Assembly: GCA_033964015.1 (NCBI GenBank)
Contig: JAWWUD010000057.1
Span: 682,001 to 746,000, forward strand
Reading direction: 5' to 3'
From: Scolanthus callimorphus
Taxonomy: Eukaryota; Cnidaria; Anthozoa; Actiniaria; Edwardsiidae
Length of the DNA: 64,000 nucleotides
Position 1 is the stretch's first letter. Every line of letters begins with the position of its first letter. Below the pieces are notes generated by a model that ran no database searches, was not told the DNA's origin, and saw nothing but the letters and a program-made list of their open reading frames with translations. A program made the position numbers and the translations under genes. Positions 36,101 to 45,092 of the stretch are shown piece after piece.

Positions 36101-37415
36101 TTCCTGCGAGCTCAATTCAATTTTAGCTTTCAGAATGTAATTTAGGAAGTAGCTACAAATAGTTATTAATGAGAAACTGTATTAGAGTTAGTTGTTAAAT
36201 TGTTCTATCTATTTTGTGTACTATAGGTTGGGTCCTAGCTTGTTGGTCCCGTTTCTAGTGATAATAAAGTAGTTTCATATTCAACTCAGACCTATTGAAT
36301 CTTGCGCCGCCTGCCGCACGGTTACACACACGACGCTAGACCAGTGCCCAGTGGGTAAGTATAGTTTATGTCAGGTGCCCGTGATCTAGGAACGTTTCAT
36401 GTTTATCACAGTGAAACAGCGTATTGGAGGCCTGTCAAATGTAAACTGCGTTTGACTTGTACGATGATTTAATCTAGGCTTTTTTAATGCGTCATAAACT
36501 AAGGGTGCAACCTACTCTGACATAAGTGTATTTCACAAATATCAAGCTGCGATTTTACAACCAAGAAAACTATCTATATTGGGCAAAGCAAATGATGCTT
36601 GGACGCGTGAAAAAATGGAATGACATTAATCTAATTCTAAGTTCTATTTGTGATTATTCCTCCTTCCATTTTTTAGGAGTTCTGGCCTCCACCACAGCTA
36701 TTGAACTCTTTATATCTCCACGGCACGTTTATCTATTGTTAGTATTGGTATTCGCCATTGTGATCTTTGATCTCTGCGCTATCCTTTATCTGTACAGGTG
36801 AGTTGGTATTCAGAAGGCATACAGATTAAATCCTCCCCCCACTTCCCCTTTCCTCGTTCCCCTGAGGGGAGGTGAGAGGAGGGCTCTGTCGCGTAAGGAT
36901 GTGCCAAAACCTACCTACACGTGATCCTACTGCCCGTGTTCTCCTACAGTGCAATGTTTTCGTAGCATTAGCATAGTAGATATTTTCACTAATGTTTGTA
37001 TTCTTTTCTTTCCAGATACATCTCATCTATCGTAGAACAACAGAGCCATCTTGCCCATACAACCAACTGCCGATTCCTACAACTAAGCCCATACCACCCT
37101 CATCAACTTGTTTCTATTAATGACTACTTCTTTTCTTACCATGTTATTTATCTGTCAATGACATGTAAACCTTCTCGCCGTAACTTCACTACTGTACTTA
37201 AATATCCCAGAAGATCTACATCTCCCGAATCCTATATCGTTAAAAAACAAGTCAAAGGCTATCTAACATACAAATTTTTCCGTGAATCGTGTCACGGATT
37301 TTTTCACTTTGGTCGTCCTTACAGGTTCCTTTTTCACAGAGAATATCTAAATAAAAAAATAAAAAGTTACATACTGGACGAGGAAACCTTTGGTCCTTTC
37401 CCGTACGCAAAATAA
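27073..37415 (+). CDS. Four-exon type I membrane protein, exon 2 disrupted by a retrotransposon
   Basis: Exons: 27073-27166, 27539-28015 plus 36331-36354, 36677-36797, and 37016-37415. Exon 1 encodes a hydrophobic start ([19 protein letters not shown]) that reads as a signal peptide. Introns are phase 1, 1 and 2 with consensus sites (AGAG/GTAAGA, TTTTCAG/GT, GTGG/GTAAGT, TTTTTTAG/GA, CAG/GTGAGT, TTTCCAG/AT). Exon 3 carries the membrane helix ([20 protein letters not shown]). Exon 4 gives a basic ~130-residue cytoplasmic tail, ending in TAA, with AATAAA 26 bp downstream. Leaving out the element and one copy of its 4-bp target duplication, the exons sum to 1116 nt, exactly 372 codons. The ~170-residue ectodomain has five Cys and two N-glycosylation sequons (NTS, NET). 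I recognise no family. Confidence 0.7.
27539..28015 (+). CDS. Exon 2, 5' part (ectodomain) up to the insertion site
   Basis: It starts after the acceptor TATTTTCAG in phase 1 and stays open for 159 codons to the LTR boundary. Without excision, translation runs three bases into the LTR and stops (CAC ATG TGA), so the allele as assembled encodes a truncated secreted fragment. Confidence 0.65.
28016..29534 (+). repeat. 5' LTR
   Basis: 1519 bp, TGTGACC...GTTACA. AATAAA at 29471-29476 is the likely polyadenylation signal. Promoter elements are not clearly readable. One difference from the 3' LTR at 28662. Confidence 0.97.
29538..29555 (+). promoter_or_regulatory. Primer-binding site
   Basis: TGGTACCAGGAGTGGGGT begins three bases after the 5' LTR. 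TGG complements the CCA end of a tRNA. The sequence looks closest to tRNA-Leu-type sites, but I could not check the tRNA. Confidence 0.75.
29610..30143 (+). CDS. Gag, N-terminal part (frame-interrupted)
   Basis: 177 codons from the first ATG after the primer-binding site. It starts with a coiled-coil-like Leu/Glu/Lys segment ([18 protein letters not shown]), followed by the capsid-type region found in gypsy Gags (RRFGRYGG...VLEDWI, ..DEVRLR, ..[20 protein letters not shown]). It ends at a TGA at 30141 where the neighbouring frame continues the same protein. Role: structural protein of the virus-like particle. Confidence 0.85.
   Translation: MSAEDQMKALEAKLKALEEQLQQASIGSSSSSQGSAQAQPEIRVTVPRERRFGRYGGVRDDKVLEDWIADATRAVAGQSEADAVDSLVYHLDGAAKDEVRLRSHTEWSTKDGVFAILRGAFGEHLTQTQTLRRFFGRRQGERESVRDFAQGLMALLSRVEKPASEKDQLLKDQFIEN
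30137..30646 (+). CDS. Gag, C-terminal part with CCHC zinc knuckle
   Basis: Frame -1 relative to the N-terminal part, open from 30137. It contains the Arg-rich continuation of Gag, a coiled-coil-like Gln/Lys segment and one zinc knuckle [14 protein letters not shown] (C-x2-C-x4-H-x4-C), the nucleocapsid RNA-binding motif. The overlap with the upstream frame is only 30137-30143 and carries no canonical slippery heptamer, so a one-base loss in a short homopolymer is more likely than programmed shifting. The next frame (pol) is open from 30624, overlapping this one by 23 nt. Confidence 0.8.
   Translation, partial: KLKSSTLRREARRWSRDHPTKTFQEVRQEIELWAAEEEGPTRRAGVHEVETSGAECNRISAPADHQKLLTDLIAGQKLLAEGLGKQQKALADHVAEQQVVLNRQQGILDRLVQHSGLEGNQQGRPQTKCFGCNQTGHIRRNCRISPWPEQAPQAGRREQSALNEQTPRQ
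30726..34091 (+). CDS. Pol polyprotein: protease, reverse transcriptase, RNase H, integrase
   Basis: 1121 codons from the ATG at 30726; the frame is open from 30624, so translation probably enters by frameshift from Gag. Aspartic protease DTGS is at 11-14. Reverse transcriptase has YLDD at 461-464. RNase H has TDAS with its Asp at 622 and the later FTDNN and [10 protein letters not shown]. Integrase has the zinc-binding HNQSGH and CERC pair near 886-920 and a DD35E triad at Asp952, Asp1011 and Glu1047. The catalytic residues all look intact. The last ~20 residues after the integrase core are out of frame; the genuine continuation is in the frame starting at about 34061. Confidence 0.95.
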   Translation: MGGEEVMCLVDTGSTVTLISEAFYREKLQPRCGRIQKMGHLFRLHGANGLEIPYLGFLETEIVIGDVAVPRCGVLVLKDTPTTVRKRSKVPGLLGTNVLAKVPQFSGVLPPVHETSQTRERTGFVKVAGVHNVRVPPHTEMDVAVTGPMWGTCALVQPLDVPIQGNLTVLSTLVDTKKSCYVIRVANEGSRDVWLQPKARIGVAREGATVGTGEQLQLLQESNEVTVSLNPSVNPSEPPSREAEEDARRQGEGELPTGITEKCFPGTELQKAQAQALFRKYSGVFTKDSKDLGCTTATYHKINTTDEIPVAQRHRRIPPNQLEEVKQHLQDLLQKGVIRPSKSDYASPIVLVRKKSGALRLCVDYRQLNSKTRRDAYPLPRIEESLDALRGAKFFSAIDLASAYNQVEVHPMHRHKTAFTTPMGLFEYNRMPFGLSNAPATFQRLMQGIFRDDMLQTLMVYLDDIIVFASTMDEHLKRLETVFRKLQDHGLKIEPSKCNFFCSEVTYLGHVVSAAGVATDPEKTKAVQEWPVPDSLRDLRSFLGFASYYRRFVPKFAQTAGPLHKLVADLGDGGKNKNPKKKIENRWTVECQQAFNKLKTLLTSAPVLAYPDYSKPFILETDASNEGLGAVLSQEQEGVVKVISYASRGLRGAERNMENYSSRKLELLALKWAVCDKYREYLIGSKFVVFTDNNPLTYLQSKSKLKAVEQRWASELASFDFSIKYRPGKHNQNADALSRIGQKAETGDIEVATVLATSTQTTKIPEEVRQHLLTAAAFLADTCPGNVEEVQATSLPTLPAGDLAELQKEDPNIKRLIHYRTLGRQPTREERRQESKPTLKLLNEWKKICEQEGVLYRRTGDKDGGERLLLVLPRTLRNQVLKGAHNQSGHQGQERTEQIIRQRCWWPGLHGDVKSWIGNCERCVVGRGIYIPVKTPMGSITATRPLEVLAMDFTLLEPASDGRENVLVLTDVFTKYTIAVPTRDQRAPTVVNTLIKEWFLTYGVPERIHSDQGRSFEAEVVQELCRTYGVRKSRTTPYHPQGNGQCERFNRTLHELLRTLSPEEKRKWPQHLKELCYAYNATPHSTTGYSPYYLMYGRDAKLPWIYSYQLLPWKIPVTSPG
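34061..34675 (+). CDS. Integrase C-terminal domain (frame-interrupted)
   Basis: 204 codons in the -1 frame relative to pol. It continues the integrase with a basic helix (QQRLRKAY), then the GPY/F-like small barrel ([27 protein letters not shown]) and an acidic, Pro-rich tail ending LRRSKR. The switch from pol must lie between about 34030 and 34060. A one-base loss explains it. The domain normally helps target-site binding. Confidence 0.85.
   Translation: MEDTRNQSWVTTHQQRLRKAYVSAGSHLKEAAITRRNRHARGREFAPPLDAGMRVLLRNHKVRGRNKIQDNWESTIYKIVESLENGTYVVQRADGSGGDKVVGRGEIQVCPAVIAEPRQRPRAHRERNLTTRAQPEETSDDDSEGPGDVEIQVALPPQYQETDSERTVEDDIHSDVEDPPLRRSKRITAGRHGNMHHQPQSVLL
34793..34807 (+). promoter_or_regulatory. 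Polypurine tract
   Basis: AAAAGAGGGGGTGGG lies immediately upstream of the 3' LTR, the expected position for the plus-strand primer. Confidence 0.8.
34808..36326 (+). repeat. 3' LTR
   Basis: 1519 bp, same length as the 5' LTR; every position corresponds at an offset of 6792. The only difference I found is T at 35454. AATAAA at 36263-36268. Confidence 0.97.
36331..36354 (+). CDS. Exon 2, 3' remnant after the insertion
   Basis: 24 nt after the 3' target duplication continue the exon 2 frame to the donor GTGG/GTAAGT in phase 1, which matches exon 3. Confidence 0.6.
36677..36797 (+). CDS. Exon 3 (transmembrane) of the disrupted gene
   Basis: Acceptor TTCCATTTTTTAG, donor TACAG/GTGAGT; 121 nt, phase 1 to phase 2. 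Encodes the single membrane helix. Confidence 0.65.
37016..37415 (+). CDS. Exon 4 (cytoplasmic tail) of the disrupted gene
   Basis: Acceptor TTCTTTCCAG in phase 2; 400 nt to TAA. The tail is basic and Tyr/Phe-rich with no known domain. Confidence 0.65.
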
Positions 37416-37440
37416 ATTATCTGTATTCAGACTTGTACAT

Positions 37441-37446
37441 AATAAA
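37441..37446 (+). terminator. Polyadenylation signal AATAAA
   Basis: 26 bp after the stop codon of exon 4; also an overlapping AATAAA-like AAAATAAA at the stop codon. Confidence 0.5.
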
Positions 37447-37493
37447 AACAACTTGTTGTTGTATCCATTCAATGAATTGCTAGATCGCGCCCA

Positions 37494-38230
37494 TTCTCGT
37501 ACCCAGAGCTCCCCGGCTCGTCTGCTGGCAGGGGAGGCTCTGGGGACATCCATTTGAGGGCCGTCGCTGATTGGCTGATTTTGAGCGTCTGAGCATGCGC
37601 TACAATGTCTTTCTCTCAGTGGCTCTGTATTAAATCTCGCGCATGCGTCAGTTGCTGTCGCCACTGCCTCCCTCGCGAGGCTTGAGAATGGATCGCGCCA
37701 TTGCCGCACGCAGCCTATAGGCGCATGCGCGTCCTTGCGAGTTTCGGGGAACTATGGCATAACTCAGTGGCGGATCCAGGATTTTACTAAGGGGTGGGGG
37801 GGGGGGGGTGGTTCTGACACGGGCAATATATTATGTAGAGCTCGTAGAGTGATCAGGATATCTCAATCAAAATCATTGTTCTTGTGCTCAAGGGGAGTTC
37901 AGCGGAACCCTTGGAACCCCCCCCCCCCCAAAAAAAAAACCCCTCTGGATCCGCCACTGTATGTATTGTACTGTATTCATGCGCTTGGCCTGTAGATCTC
38001 GTTCCCAGAGCTCCCCGGCACGTCATCTCGCGGGAGAGCCTCTGGTGCAGACATCCATTCGAGGGCTCTCGCTGATTGGCTGCGACTGATTTTGAACGGT
38101 CGAGGCATGCGCAGAAAGGTATTTGATCTCTTATCGGCTCTGTATCAAATCTCACGCATGCGTAAATGGCTGTCACCAAAGCCTCCACCGCGAGTTGACG
38201 AGCCGGGGAGCTCTGGGTTCGAGAATGTTC
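37494..38230. repeat. Inverted-repeat element with CCCAGAGCTCCCCGGC ends, nested elements inside
   Basis: CATTCTCGTACCCAGAGCTC at the left is matched by GAGCTCTGGGTTCGAGAATG at the right. A further copy of the same end (CTCGTTCCCAGAGCTCCCCG) is at 37998, so two units are arranged around the nested GTGGCGGATCC element at 37765-37959. Related ends occur near 26600 and 39330-39665. Confidence 0.65.
37765..37959. mobile_element. GTGGCGGATCC inverted-repeat element
   Basis: CAGTGGCGGATCCAG and CTGGATCCGCCACTG are perfect inverted ends of a 195-bp element with poly-G/poly-C rich sub-termini. Degenerate relatives lie at 17042-17212 and 59646-59815, with a fragment near 53970. Confidence 0.75.
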
Positions 38231-38319
38231 AATTTAGTGTTCATAGCTAGCCACAGTGCAACTGCGCTGACCGCTGCGCTACGCCGCGGGCTGTGGGAAC
38301 GAGATCGAGTGCTTATATA

Positions 38320-38500
38320 GATGGCGAGCGCGCAGCGCGACCAAAAAATCCCTCTATTTATAAAGACATCAGGTTTTCCCTAAAAACGGTAAATCAGGAG
38401 AGAGTTTTAAGTGAGTTTGCTCGATTTGTTTTCGCCACCAGCCTTTGCTTGCGCAGGGAATCAGCCACCCCCAAATCAAGTAACAAATGGTCCGTCCCTA
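38320..38500 (+). repeat. Dispersed repeat (relative of 26290-26523)
   Basis: Same blocks in the same order as the copy at 26.3 kb. It ends about 100 bp from the last recognised exon of the PDZ/EF-hand gene at 38.6 kb. Confidence 0.7.
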
Positions 38501-38596
38501 ACGGAATACTGTTCTCTCCTCGGCCATCCCTCCGTCCTCCTACCCTAATGGAACTTTTCATATTCGCCCAAGTGCCCTTCGCCCCCTTTCTCGTAC

Positions 38597-40856
38597 CTCT
38601 GAACTCGAGTTTCCCATCCCCGTCCTTATCACCAAGCCGCCTGATCTCCCGAAACTCCTCCTCCTTGGCCTTCTCTCTACCCGACATCCTATCGAACGCT
38701 TGCAGGAGCTCCTCCACGCTAATGTGCCCCTCGTCCTCAGTATCGAACACGGAGTAGGCGAACTTGATCTCGTTCTCGAATGATTCGTGCTCGGTAACGA
38801 TGAGATGAATCAACCTGACAATCTCGGGTAAGGTCACCTTGGTGTTACCTAGAGGGACAGAGAATTAGAGGGTAAGGACCCATAGAGGGATATCTAGGGG
38901 TGTAAAAAAAGGGCAAAGGCCCCGGGCGACAGGCACCAAGATGGTGAAGAATTAAAGAGGAAGGGACCCTACAGAGATTCCTTGAGGGTGATGAGGACGT
39001 CTTGAGAAGGTGAAATGATTAGAAGATGAAACACCAAAAGGGAACAACATTCGGGCGCTGAGCCGCCCTGAAGAGGGAACCAGGCGGAGCAGGGGGAGCA
39101 GGGGATGTCGACTAAGTTTGAATGAAAAATATTGGATTATTTGTGTCACCTAACTGCTTGCGATGAACCAGGGTGTGATCGACAAAACTACCGCATGGCT
39201 GAGAGAGACAGCAGGGCTTGTACTGGGCGCTTTTTCAGAGTAAAGGTCCGTGACAATCATTATCGAAAGCAAGGTACACGTACTATGTGTTGTTGGTGCC
39301 GAGAAGGCAATCGCACACAATGCACACGCTATTGCATTCTCGTGCCCAGAGGTCCAATGCTCGTCTCCTCACAGGGGAGGCTCTGGTGACAGCCACTACG
39401 CATGAGCGAGAAAAGGCTCTCTGCGCACGTTAAAAATCAGAGGCCCAAATCAACAAAGGTCCTGAAATGGATGTCACCAGAGCCTCCCCTGCGAGGTTAC
39501 TAGCCGGCTTTGCCCTCCCCCCAAAATTTCGCAAACTTTTCTCACATTTTCACTAAACTCAGCCCCCCCCCCCCTCCCCCATCTTGCCATACAATCTTAC
39601 TAATGACCCCCCCCCCAAATTTGAAAACTGTTCCGCTGTCACTGGTCAGGAGGTCCGCATACGAGAATGACGCTAGTTTGCAGAATTTACTGCAGCGACT
39701 AATTTACCTGTGTACCCAAGTTCGTTCATGTAGACCCAGACCTCAGCCTCGTGGAGGTTATATCCAAGACAACGCACTAATTGAACGGTATCCATGGTCT
39801 TGATTCGCCCCTTACATGCACGATCGAACACTGAGAAACCATCTTCGATTTCTGATGAGAATTAAACAACAAAATAAAGAAATACACCCATCGCGAAAAT
39901 GACCTAGAAATCTATAGGTTGCATGCTTGACAGGGCTCTTACCTTCAAATTGCTGTTTTGTGAAGATGCCATTGCGGATACCTTGATAGTCATCCATTGC
40001 AGAATATATTCGTTTCTGGAAAGATAACAACTTAATTGGAGCAAGTGCAACTAAGAACTCAAAGAATAAGGTTGTTTAAGTGGTCCTTTTCTGGTGCGAC
40101 AAACCTGAGTTTTAGTATGTAGAAAGGTGTGGCTACTGTAGCATCGTCATCCAGCCGAGAAATGTTTATCTTGTACAAACATGTCAGTAATAAAGGTATA
40201 AGAAAAGCCATAATGTGTTTGTGTTTGTTCTTAAGACCTTGTGTCGGATACCCGTTATTTTTTAGGTTTCACGGCACACTGTACAGTTGATTATCAACAT
40301 TTCTCTGTTTATACGAGTAGCTTTGACGTTTCACCTGGAGCTCTGATCCAAGAAAAAGGGGGTGACTTTACATTTGTCAGTTAGTGTTACTCGCGAGTTT
40401 TCCATGTTATTGTTGCCATACTTTTTGTGCGGTCAACCCCATTGTTGCCCTTTAATAAAGAATGTATGCCGACCTGTCTTTTGGGAGCTCGTTTGATGTA
40501 AAACCTCAAAGAGCTCTCGGCTGACTTGATCAGCATCTCAGCATATTGACGAGGAACTCTCGTCACTCTTTCGCCGTTTATCTGCAAAACCAAACAAACC
40601 TCTACAACATCACATTGATGGTGCACCACCAAAATCACATGGCGTTGGAAGTGAGAAAACGTTTCCGGTGCATACTTTAGATCTAGAACTTTTATTATAG
40701 TTTTGCCACATACCATCAGTATTCTATCGCCAGGGCCTAGCTTGCCATCTGCAGGACTATTTGGTTTCACCGCTTGTACAAATATCCCAGGATCCCCTGG
40801 GATAGTGGGCTTATCAAGACCCCCTTCTAGTCGCAAACCAATATGGCTGTAATTAC
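38597..40856 (-). CDS. PDZ plus calmodulin-like EF-hand protein, gene B (partial)
   Basis: Exons in transcript order: 40856-40714 (143 nt), 40581-40474 (108 nt), 40015-39943 (73 nt), 39851-39708 (144 nt), 38848-38597 (252 nt). The first two make one PDZ domain (HIGLRLEGG, PGDPGIFVQAVKP, GPGDRILM / INGERVTRVP), a module that binds C-terminal peptides. The others make an EF-hand unit: two lobes without usable calcium loops (MDDYQGIRNGIF, FDRACKGRIKTMD), then DTEDEGHISVEE and DKDGDGKLEFRG, which look able to bind calcium. Entry is phase 1, the intron inside the PDZ is phase 0, and later introns are phase 1. The donor at 40473 (GTCGGC) is weak. The exon with the end of the last EF-hand and the stop was not found. 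Same design as the gene at 55.1-63.7 kb. Confidence 0.75.
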
Positions 40857-41546
40857 CTGTCAAGATGACGAGGAAATGTAGTTTCAGTTATGTCTGGAAT
40901 GACTGGTTTAATATAAAGGTTATAAACACTTTAGCCTGCATTTCAGCTGATCTTGGCTCTCGATAGTACATCACTTTGCGAAAGAAAACTCCTGATTTCC
41001 CAGTGGAATTTTCTCATCCATTACGAACTCGTGTTTTCTCGTATAGCGTTTCCAAGACAACGCACGCCTTCTTCGGCAGTTGTAGCGCTTGGGTGTATGG
41101 CTTAGAAGTTCTCACGCTCTTTTTTTTGCTTGAGGGAAGAGTGTGTTGTCATGGAATCGCTCACTTACACGTGTTACTGAGACGTGTTAGTGAACCGACC
41201 AATCAGATGCGACATCGATTTGGGGTTAGTTACGTAATGGATGTGAAAATCTCGTGTGGGATTTCAGACGTCCCCTTTCACAAAGTGTGGTACGATCGAG
41301 ACCGCGGAATGGACGGCTGAAATTCGGGCTATAGACATTTTTGTAATAAAGAATATTTCAAGTGCAGAGATACTCAGTATTGTCGGACAACGTACCCATA
41401 ACACCCTTGATCATCGTGACCATCTCATAGTCGCGGTCTCGCTTGAGGAACTCAAGAAAGTTCTTGAAGCCACCGGTGGGATTTTCAGCAGTCATTCCCT
41501 CATACCCCTAGTTAAAACACTCGAGTATTAAATACGGACATACAAG

Positions 41547-41574
41547 ATAGATAGATAAATAGATAGATAGATAG
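41547..41574 (+). repeat. (GATA)n-type microsatellite
   Basis: AGATAGATAGATAAATAGAT and continuation, about seven units with one variant. Confidence 0.7.
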
Positions 41575-42338
41575 AAATTTTATTTTCGTGCGGCATCATA
41601 TCAGCTAAAGCTGGTTTACATATGATCCGTGGCTTTCTATTAATACATTATGTTAAAATATCAAGAATGTTAAAAAAATATGATATAAAATATAATATAA
41701 TAATAAAAGTCCACGTACATCATAAACTATCAAAGAAGCTGGGATTTAAACATCCAATTTGGATTTAAAGCCTTTTAATGATTTGCATTCACGCAGTTTT
41801 TCTGGGAGTTGGTTCCAATACAATAATACAAGGGAAGTGGTCAAAACACTTGTACTCGACTGGTACCCAATTTTTTCAGGGGAGGTGGTGGGTACCGGCA
41901 TCTACCCCCTTAGGTACCCAATACCCCTTTTTCAGACCTCATTTTCTCAGAGCATGATCTAGGGGTACCTGTTTCTATTGCACATATGGACTCCTCGCTG
42001 CGAGGAAAGCATTGGAGCATTCACCTTTTTAATATCTATTTTATTTAAGGAGATACTTGCTCCTAAAATTCAGCTCTGAGAGGTAGGTAGCTCCTCCCCC
42101 ATGATCCCGGTAAAAAGTCTCTTTTTTTTACCATGAAACATGTTTTACTCACTTAAATTGTTAAATGTTTCTGTCATCATCCAATGCAATGAAATGTCGA
42201 TAGACGGGGATAGCGTGTTTATCTGGCATGGTTTCTATAAAGCCAAAATCAATGATAGACAGATCGAGAACTCGAGTATTTCTAATTCTTTCATTTCATC
42301 TTAAACAACTTTTACCCCAGTTACGCTTTTGCGATATT

Positions 42339-42402
42339 TAACAATTAGACTACGACTGTTCTCGTTTTCTATGAGTCAATAGATAGTTAACGATGCGCGT
42401 GG
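42339..42402. repeat. Partial copy of the ACAATTAGACTAC hairpin element
   Basis: Matches the reverse complement of 10225-10316 (AACAATTAGACTACGA, then TTTTCTATGAG, CAATAGATAGTTAACGA). The right end is lost. The last codons and stop of the membrane-protein frame at 42387-43019 fall inside it. Confidence 0.65.
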
Positions 42403-43019
42403 TGCCTAGCATAAATAACACTCCATTCTAGGGGGCCCTTTGTTACGAAAAAATGCCACCAATGTATATCCGGGAAACCCACCAACCCCGGCCCACCTTC
42501 CACCCGCCCATCATCCATACCCCTTACCTCCTCTGGGATGGCGTCAAAGGCCTTCTCCTCTCTCTTCAGATTGTGACACAGCCTCTTGATAGTGTGATAG
42601 TGAGTATGGAAACCCACCGACCCCGGCCCACCTTCCACCCGCCCATCATCCATACCCCTTACCTCCTCTGGGATGGCGTCAAAGGCCTTCTCCTCTCTCT
42701 TCAGATTGTGACACAGCCTCTTGATAGTGTGATAGTGAGTATGGAAACCCACCAACCCCGGCCCACCTTCCACCCGCCCATCACCCATACCCCTTACCTC
42801 CTCTGGGATGGCGTCAAAGGCCTTCTCCTCTCTCTTCAGATTGTGACACAGCCTCTTGATAGTGAGTATGAATCCCATAATGATCACAAACCCTAAGAAC
42901 CCCATCATCAGTAGCACCACGGTATATGTGATCCATGCCTGGTAATCTGTTCTCGTGAAGTCGAATATGACCGTCATGTTGGTGTTTGCAATTTCTTCAT
43001 TGACCTCAGGGCTCGTCAA
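42387..43019 (-). CDS. Single-pass membrane protein with threefold 45-residue repeat
   Basis: About 210 codons. One membrane helix (WITYTVVLLMMGFLGFVIIM and following) is preceded by a short acidic outside segment with NMT, and followed by three copies of a 45-residue unit starting TIKRLCHNLKREEKAFDAIP. Each unit is 135 nt (boundaries near 42473, 42608 and 42743) and they differ at only a few bases, so the expansion is recent and in frame. The ATG at 42977 is a possible start; the frame is open further upstream, so this may be an internal or last exon. The last residues and stop come from an inserted repeat fragment. Family unknown; size and topology resemble the genes at 11436 and 23141. Confidence 0.5.
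   Translation of the reverse strand: MTSPEVNEEIANTNMTVIFDFTRTDYQAWITYTVVLLMMGFLGFVIIMGFILTIKRLCHNLKREEKAFDAIPEEVRGMGDGRVEGGPGLVGFHTHYHTIKRLCHNLKREEKAFDAIPEEVRGMDDGRVEGGPGSVGFHTHYHTIKRLCHNLKREEKAFDAIPEEVRGMDDGRVEGGPGLVGFPDIHWWHFFVTKGPLEWSVIYARHHAHR
42473..42877 (+). repeat. 135-bp tandem repeat, 3 copies
   Basis: GGAAACCCACC...CTTGATAGTGTGATAGTGAG repeats at exactly 135-bp spacing, with differences such as ACCAACCCC/ACCGACCCC and CATCATCC/CATCACCC. It lies entirely in the coding frame on the minus strand. Confidence 0.95.
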
Positions 43020-44956
43020 TCACGACAGGTAGTCATGCGATTATCACACAAGGCACGCGCCTGATGTACAACTTCAGGGTGGCCGAAGAGAAATTTCTTA
43101 AACACAATCACCCTGTTACGGAAAATAAAGAATTTGTATAGTAAGCTTTTCTTGTAAGTAAAACTTAGGTTGTTGCCAGTAAATTATTTTGTCCATGAAA
43201 TGAAAACGTCAGAACAAGTCTGAATAGTTATGTCTGTTCTGTAGGCACAGGGAGGCATTGTCGAGAGACAGTATTATTATATTCGTCCATGTGGGTCTTC
43301 ATTACTGAATTTGGCAATTCTGTTTAAAAATGAAGGGAACATGGGTCGAACTACAACCTGAGCATTTACACCGCGTATTGATCGGTAATACTTAGTATTT
43401 TTTCGAGAATCGTTTTCGTTTTGTGGGAAGGAAATACAGGAACTGTATATTAACCCCCCATCCCCAAAATACGCCAGAGAGACCCCCAGTTATGTCTGTG
43501 CTCGACAGCATCTAACTGGGAGGGTGAGGATGGTGTGGTAATTACACTTGCCGTGCCTTCATATTACAACGCCAAATGCAACTTGTTTTTTACATCGTGA
43601 CAATAAAGGTATACATTTGTTTATGTCTGTAGGGTGAGGGGGTGAGGGTGGGAAATTCTAGATGTAGGGGAGAGAGGACTGAAATATAATTAGAGACAGA
43701 AGTTTCGCATCATCAAGGCCTTCAATATTCATGCAGGGAATGATCGGTCAACTTCTGTCTTGTTTAAAAGAGTAATACTTACCTGGTAAATAAATAAATA
43801 AAACTTCTTAGAAGGACAATAATAAAATTTAATGCCTCAGATAGTTATCCCGCCGGGCTGTTTGATTCAAGATTATACGCAATCAGGGAACTTGGCTGTA
43901 AATTCCCTGCGTATTAATACACACGAATATATGATATCCGCATTAACAGTATGTAACAAGGAATAAAAGCACATCCAATGGAAAATGCTGGAGATCATTC
44001 ACCGCATTCATGATCTTAGACTCAAATTGTAGTATGTTTCGTCCTTTATTCTATAAATATCGAGTAAATAACTTTACTTCTCAACATAGCTTCTTACAGA
44101 GCAAACTTCAACTTACCAGAGATGCAGAAGCGCCGATCAAGGCATAACTTTATGGTGCTGCCTTAAGAAACGATGTCCAATTGTTGTCGTATCTTTACTC
44201 TGTGTGTTTATTTTCGAAGGCAGAAAATGTTGCTCAACAGACGTGCTTGTTATTCCATTTTGTGAGCGAGAAGTTCATTCAAGCAAGCAGTGAAATGCAG
44301 ATCATGTTGTAAGACTCCTCAAGTGTGAACAAGCATTGTCATTGGAGAGTTTTGGAATGAGGGTTTCTTGTCCATGGTCAGTCGTATCGAACGGCTTTTG
44401 TGTTCCATTTTATAGTAATCAGCCCGTAACAGAAATACCCTAGGGATAGGGGGTGTTAAATTGATGCCCATGTTCTCTTAGATATATCAGGGACGTGTGA
44501 AGCCTGGATATATAGAGGGTATTACACGGTGGCGCGAAGATATGGATTTATTTTCGAGTGGCAAGAACAACACTGCAAACGTGCACATCCGGGACATTCG
44601 GTACAAAACTTCATATTTTCACTAGTGAAGATATGGAAAATACGAGTGGTTTATTTTCTGGTATAACACTGGCATCAATAAATGTATATATTTTTTCAGG
44701 AGTAAGAACCTAACCTTTTTCGTCACCAAAGGCTCTCGCCGTAAACAACCTCTCACAGGCACTATCTTCCCGGTGTAATGTTTCTTGTCTTGCGAAAAAA
44801 CATTTCTTTGTGCCCCGGCTACAAAAGTTGTCGCGCGCAACAAGTTTCTCGCGTGGCTAAACTGGGAAGAAGAAAACATATGTCCGGCTACAATGTTGCG
44901 AGCTACATGTGTCCTAGTTTAGCCAGGGCTTTAGAATCTGTAGAATGGCTGCATCT
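43020..44956. other. Intergenic or intronic, no gene seen
   Basis: AT-rich sequence with a few GGGTGAGG-rich patches near 43520 and 43640. No exon or repeat family is clearly supported. Confidence 0.4.
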
Positions 44957-45092
44957 CATTAGAGCGGTTTTCACATGACTGTCGTGAAACCAATCACAAA
45001 GTTATTACACCGATTCTGAATTAAACCTATAGGAGTAAATTACAAAGTAATTGCGAATTACTCACGACAGTCATGTGAAATCCGCTCTAATG
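44957..45092. mobile_element. MITE family AGAGCGGATTTCACATG, copy a
   Basis: CATTAGAGCGG...TCACATGACTGTCGTGA pairs with TCACGACAGTCATGTGA...CCGCTCTAATG. 136 bp. Relatives are at 60738-60992, 62625-62804 and (partial) 62824-62984. Confidence 0.8.

Larger units (their letters stand above)
28016..36326 (+). mobile_element. Ty3/gypsy LTR retrotransposon (8311 bp)
   Basis: Two 1519-bp LTRs (28016-29534 and 34808-36326) begin TGTGACC and end TTACA. They are flanked by CACA on both sides (28012-28015, 36327-36330), the 4-bp target duplication usual for this superfamily. A primer-binding site follows the 5' LTR and a purine tract precedes the 3' LTR. Internal order is gag (with CCHC knuckle), protease, reverse transcriptase, RNase H, integrase, the Metaviridae order. 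No envelope-like frame was found. The LTRs differ at one position only (28662 G, 35454 T), so insertion is very recent. Gag and the integrase C terminus are each split by a frame change, so this copy looks non-autonomous as assembled. Confidence 0.97.

Noticed and set aside
28016..36326. An envelope gene that would make the element a retrovirus
   Set aside because: Only ~130 bp separate the end of the integrase frame from the 3' LTR, and there is no further open frame.
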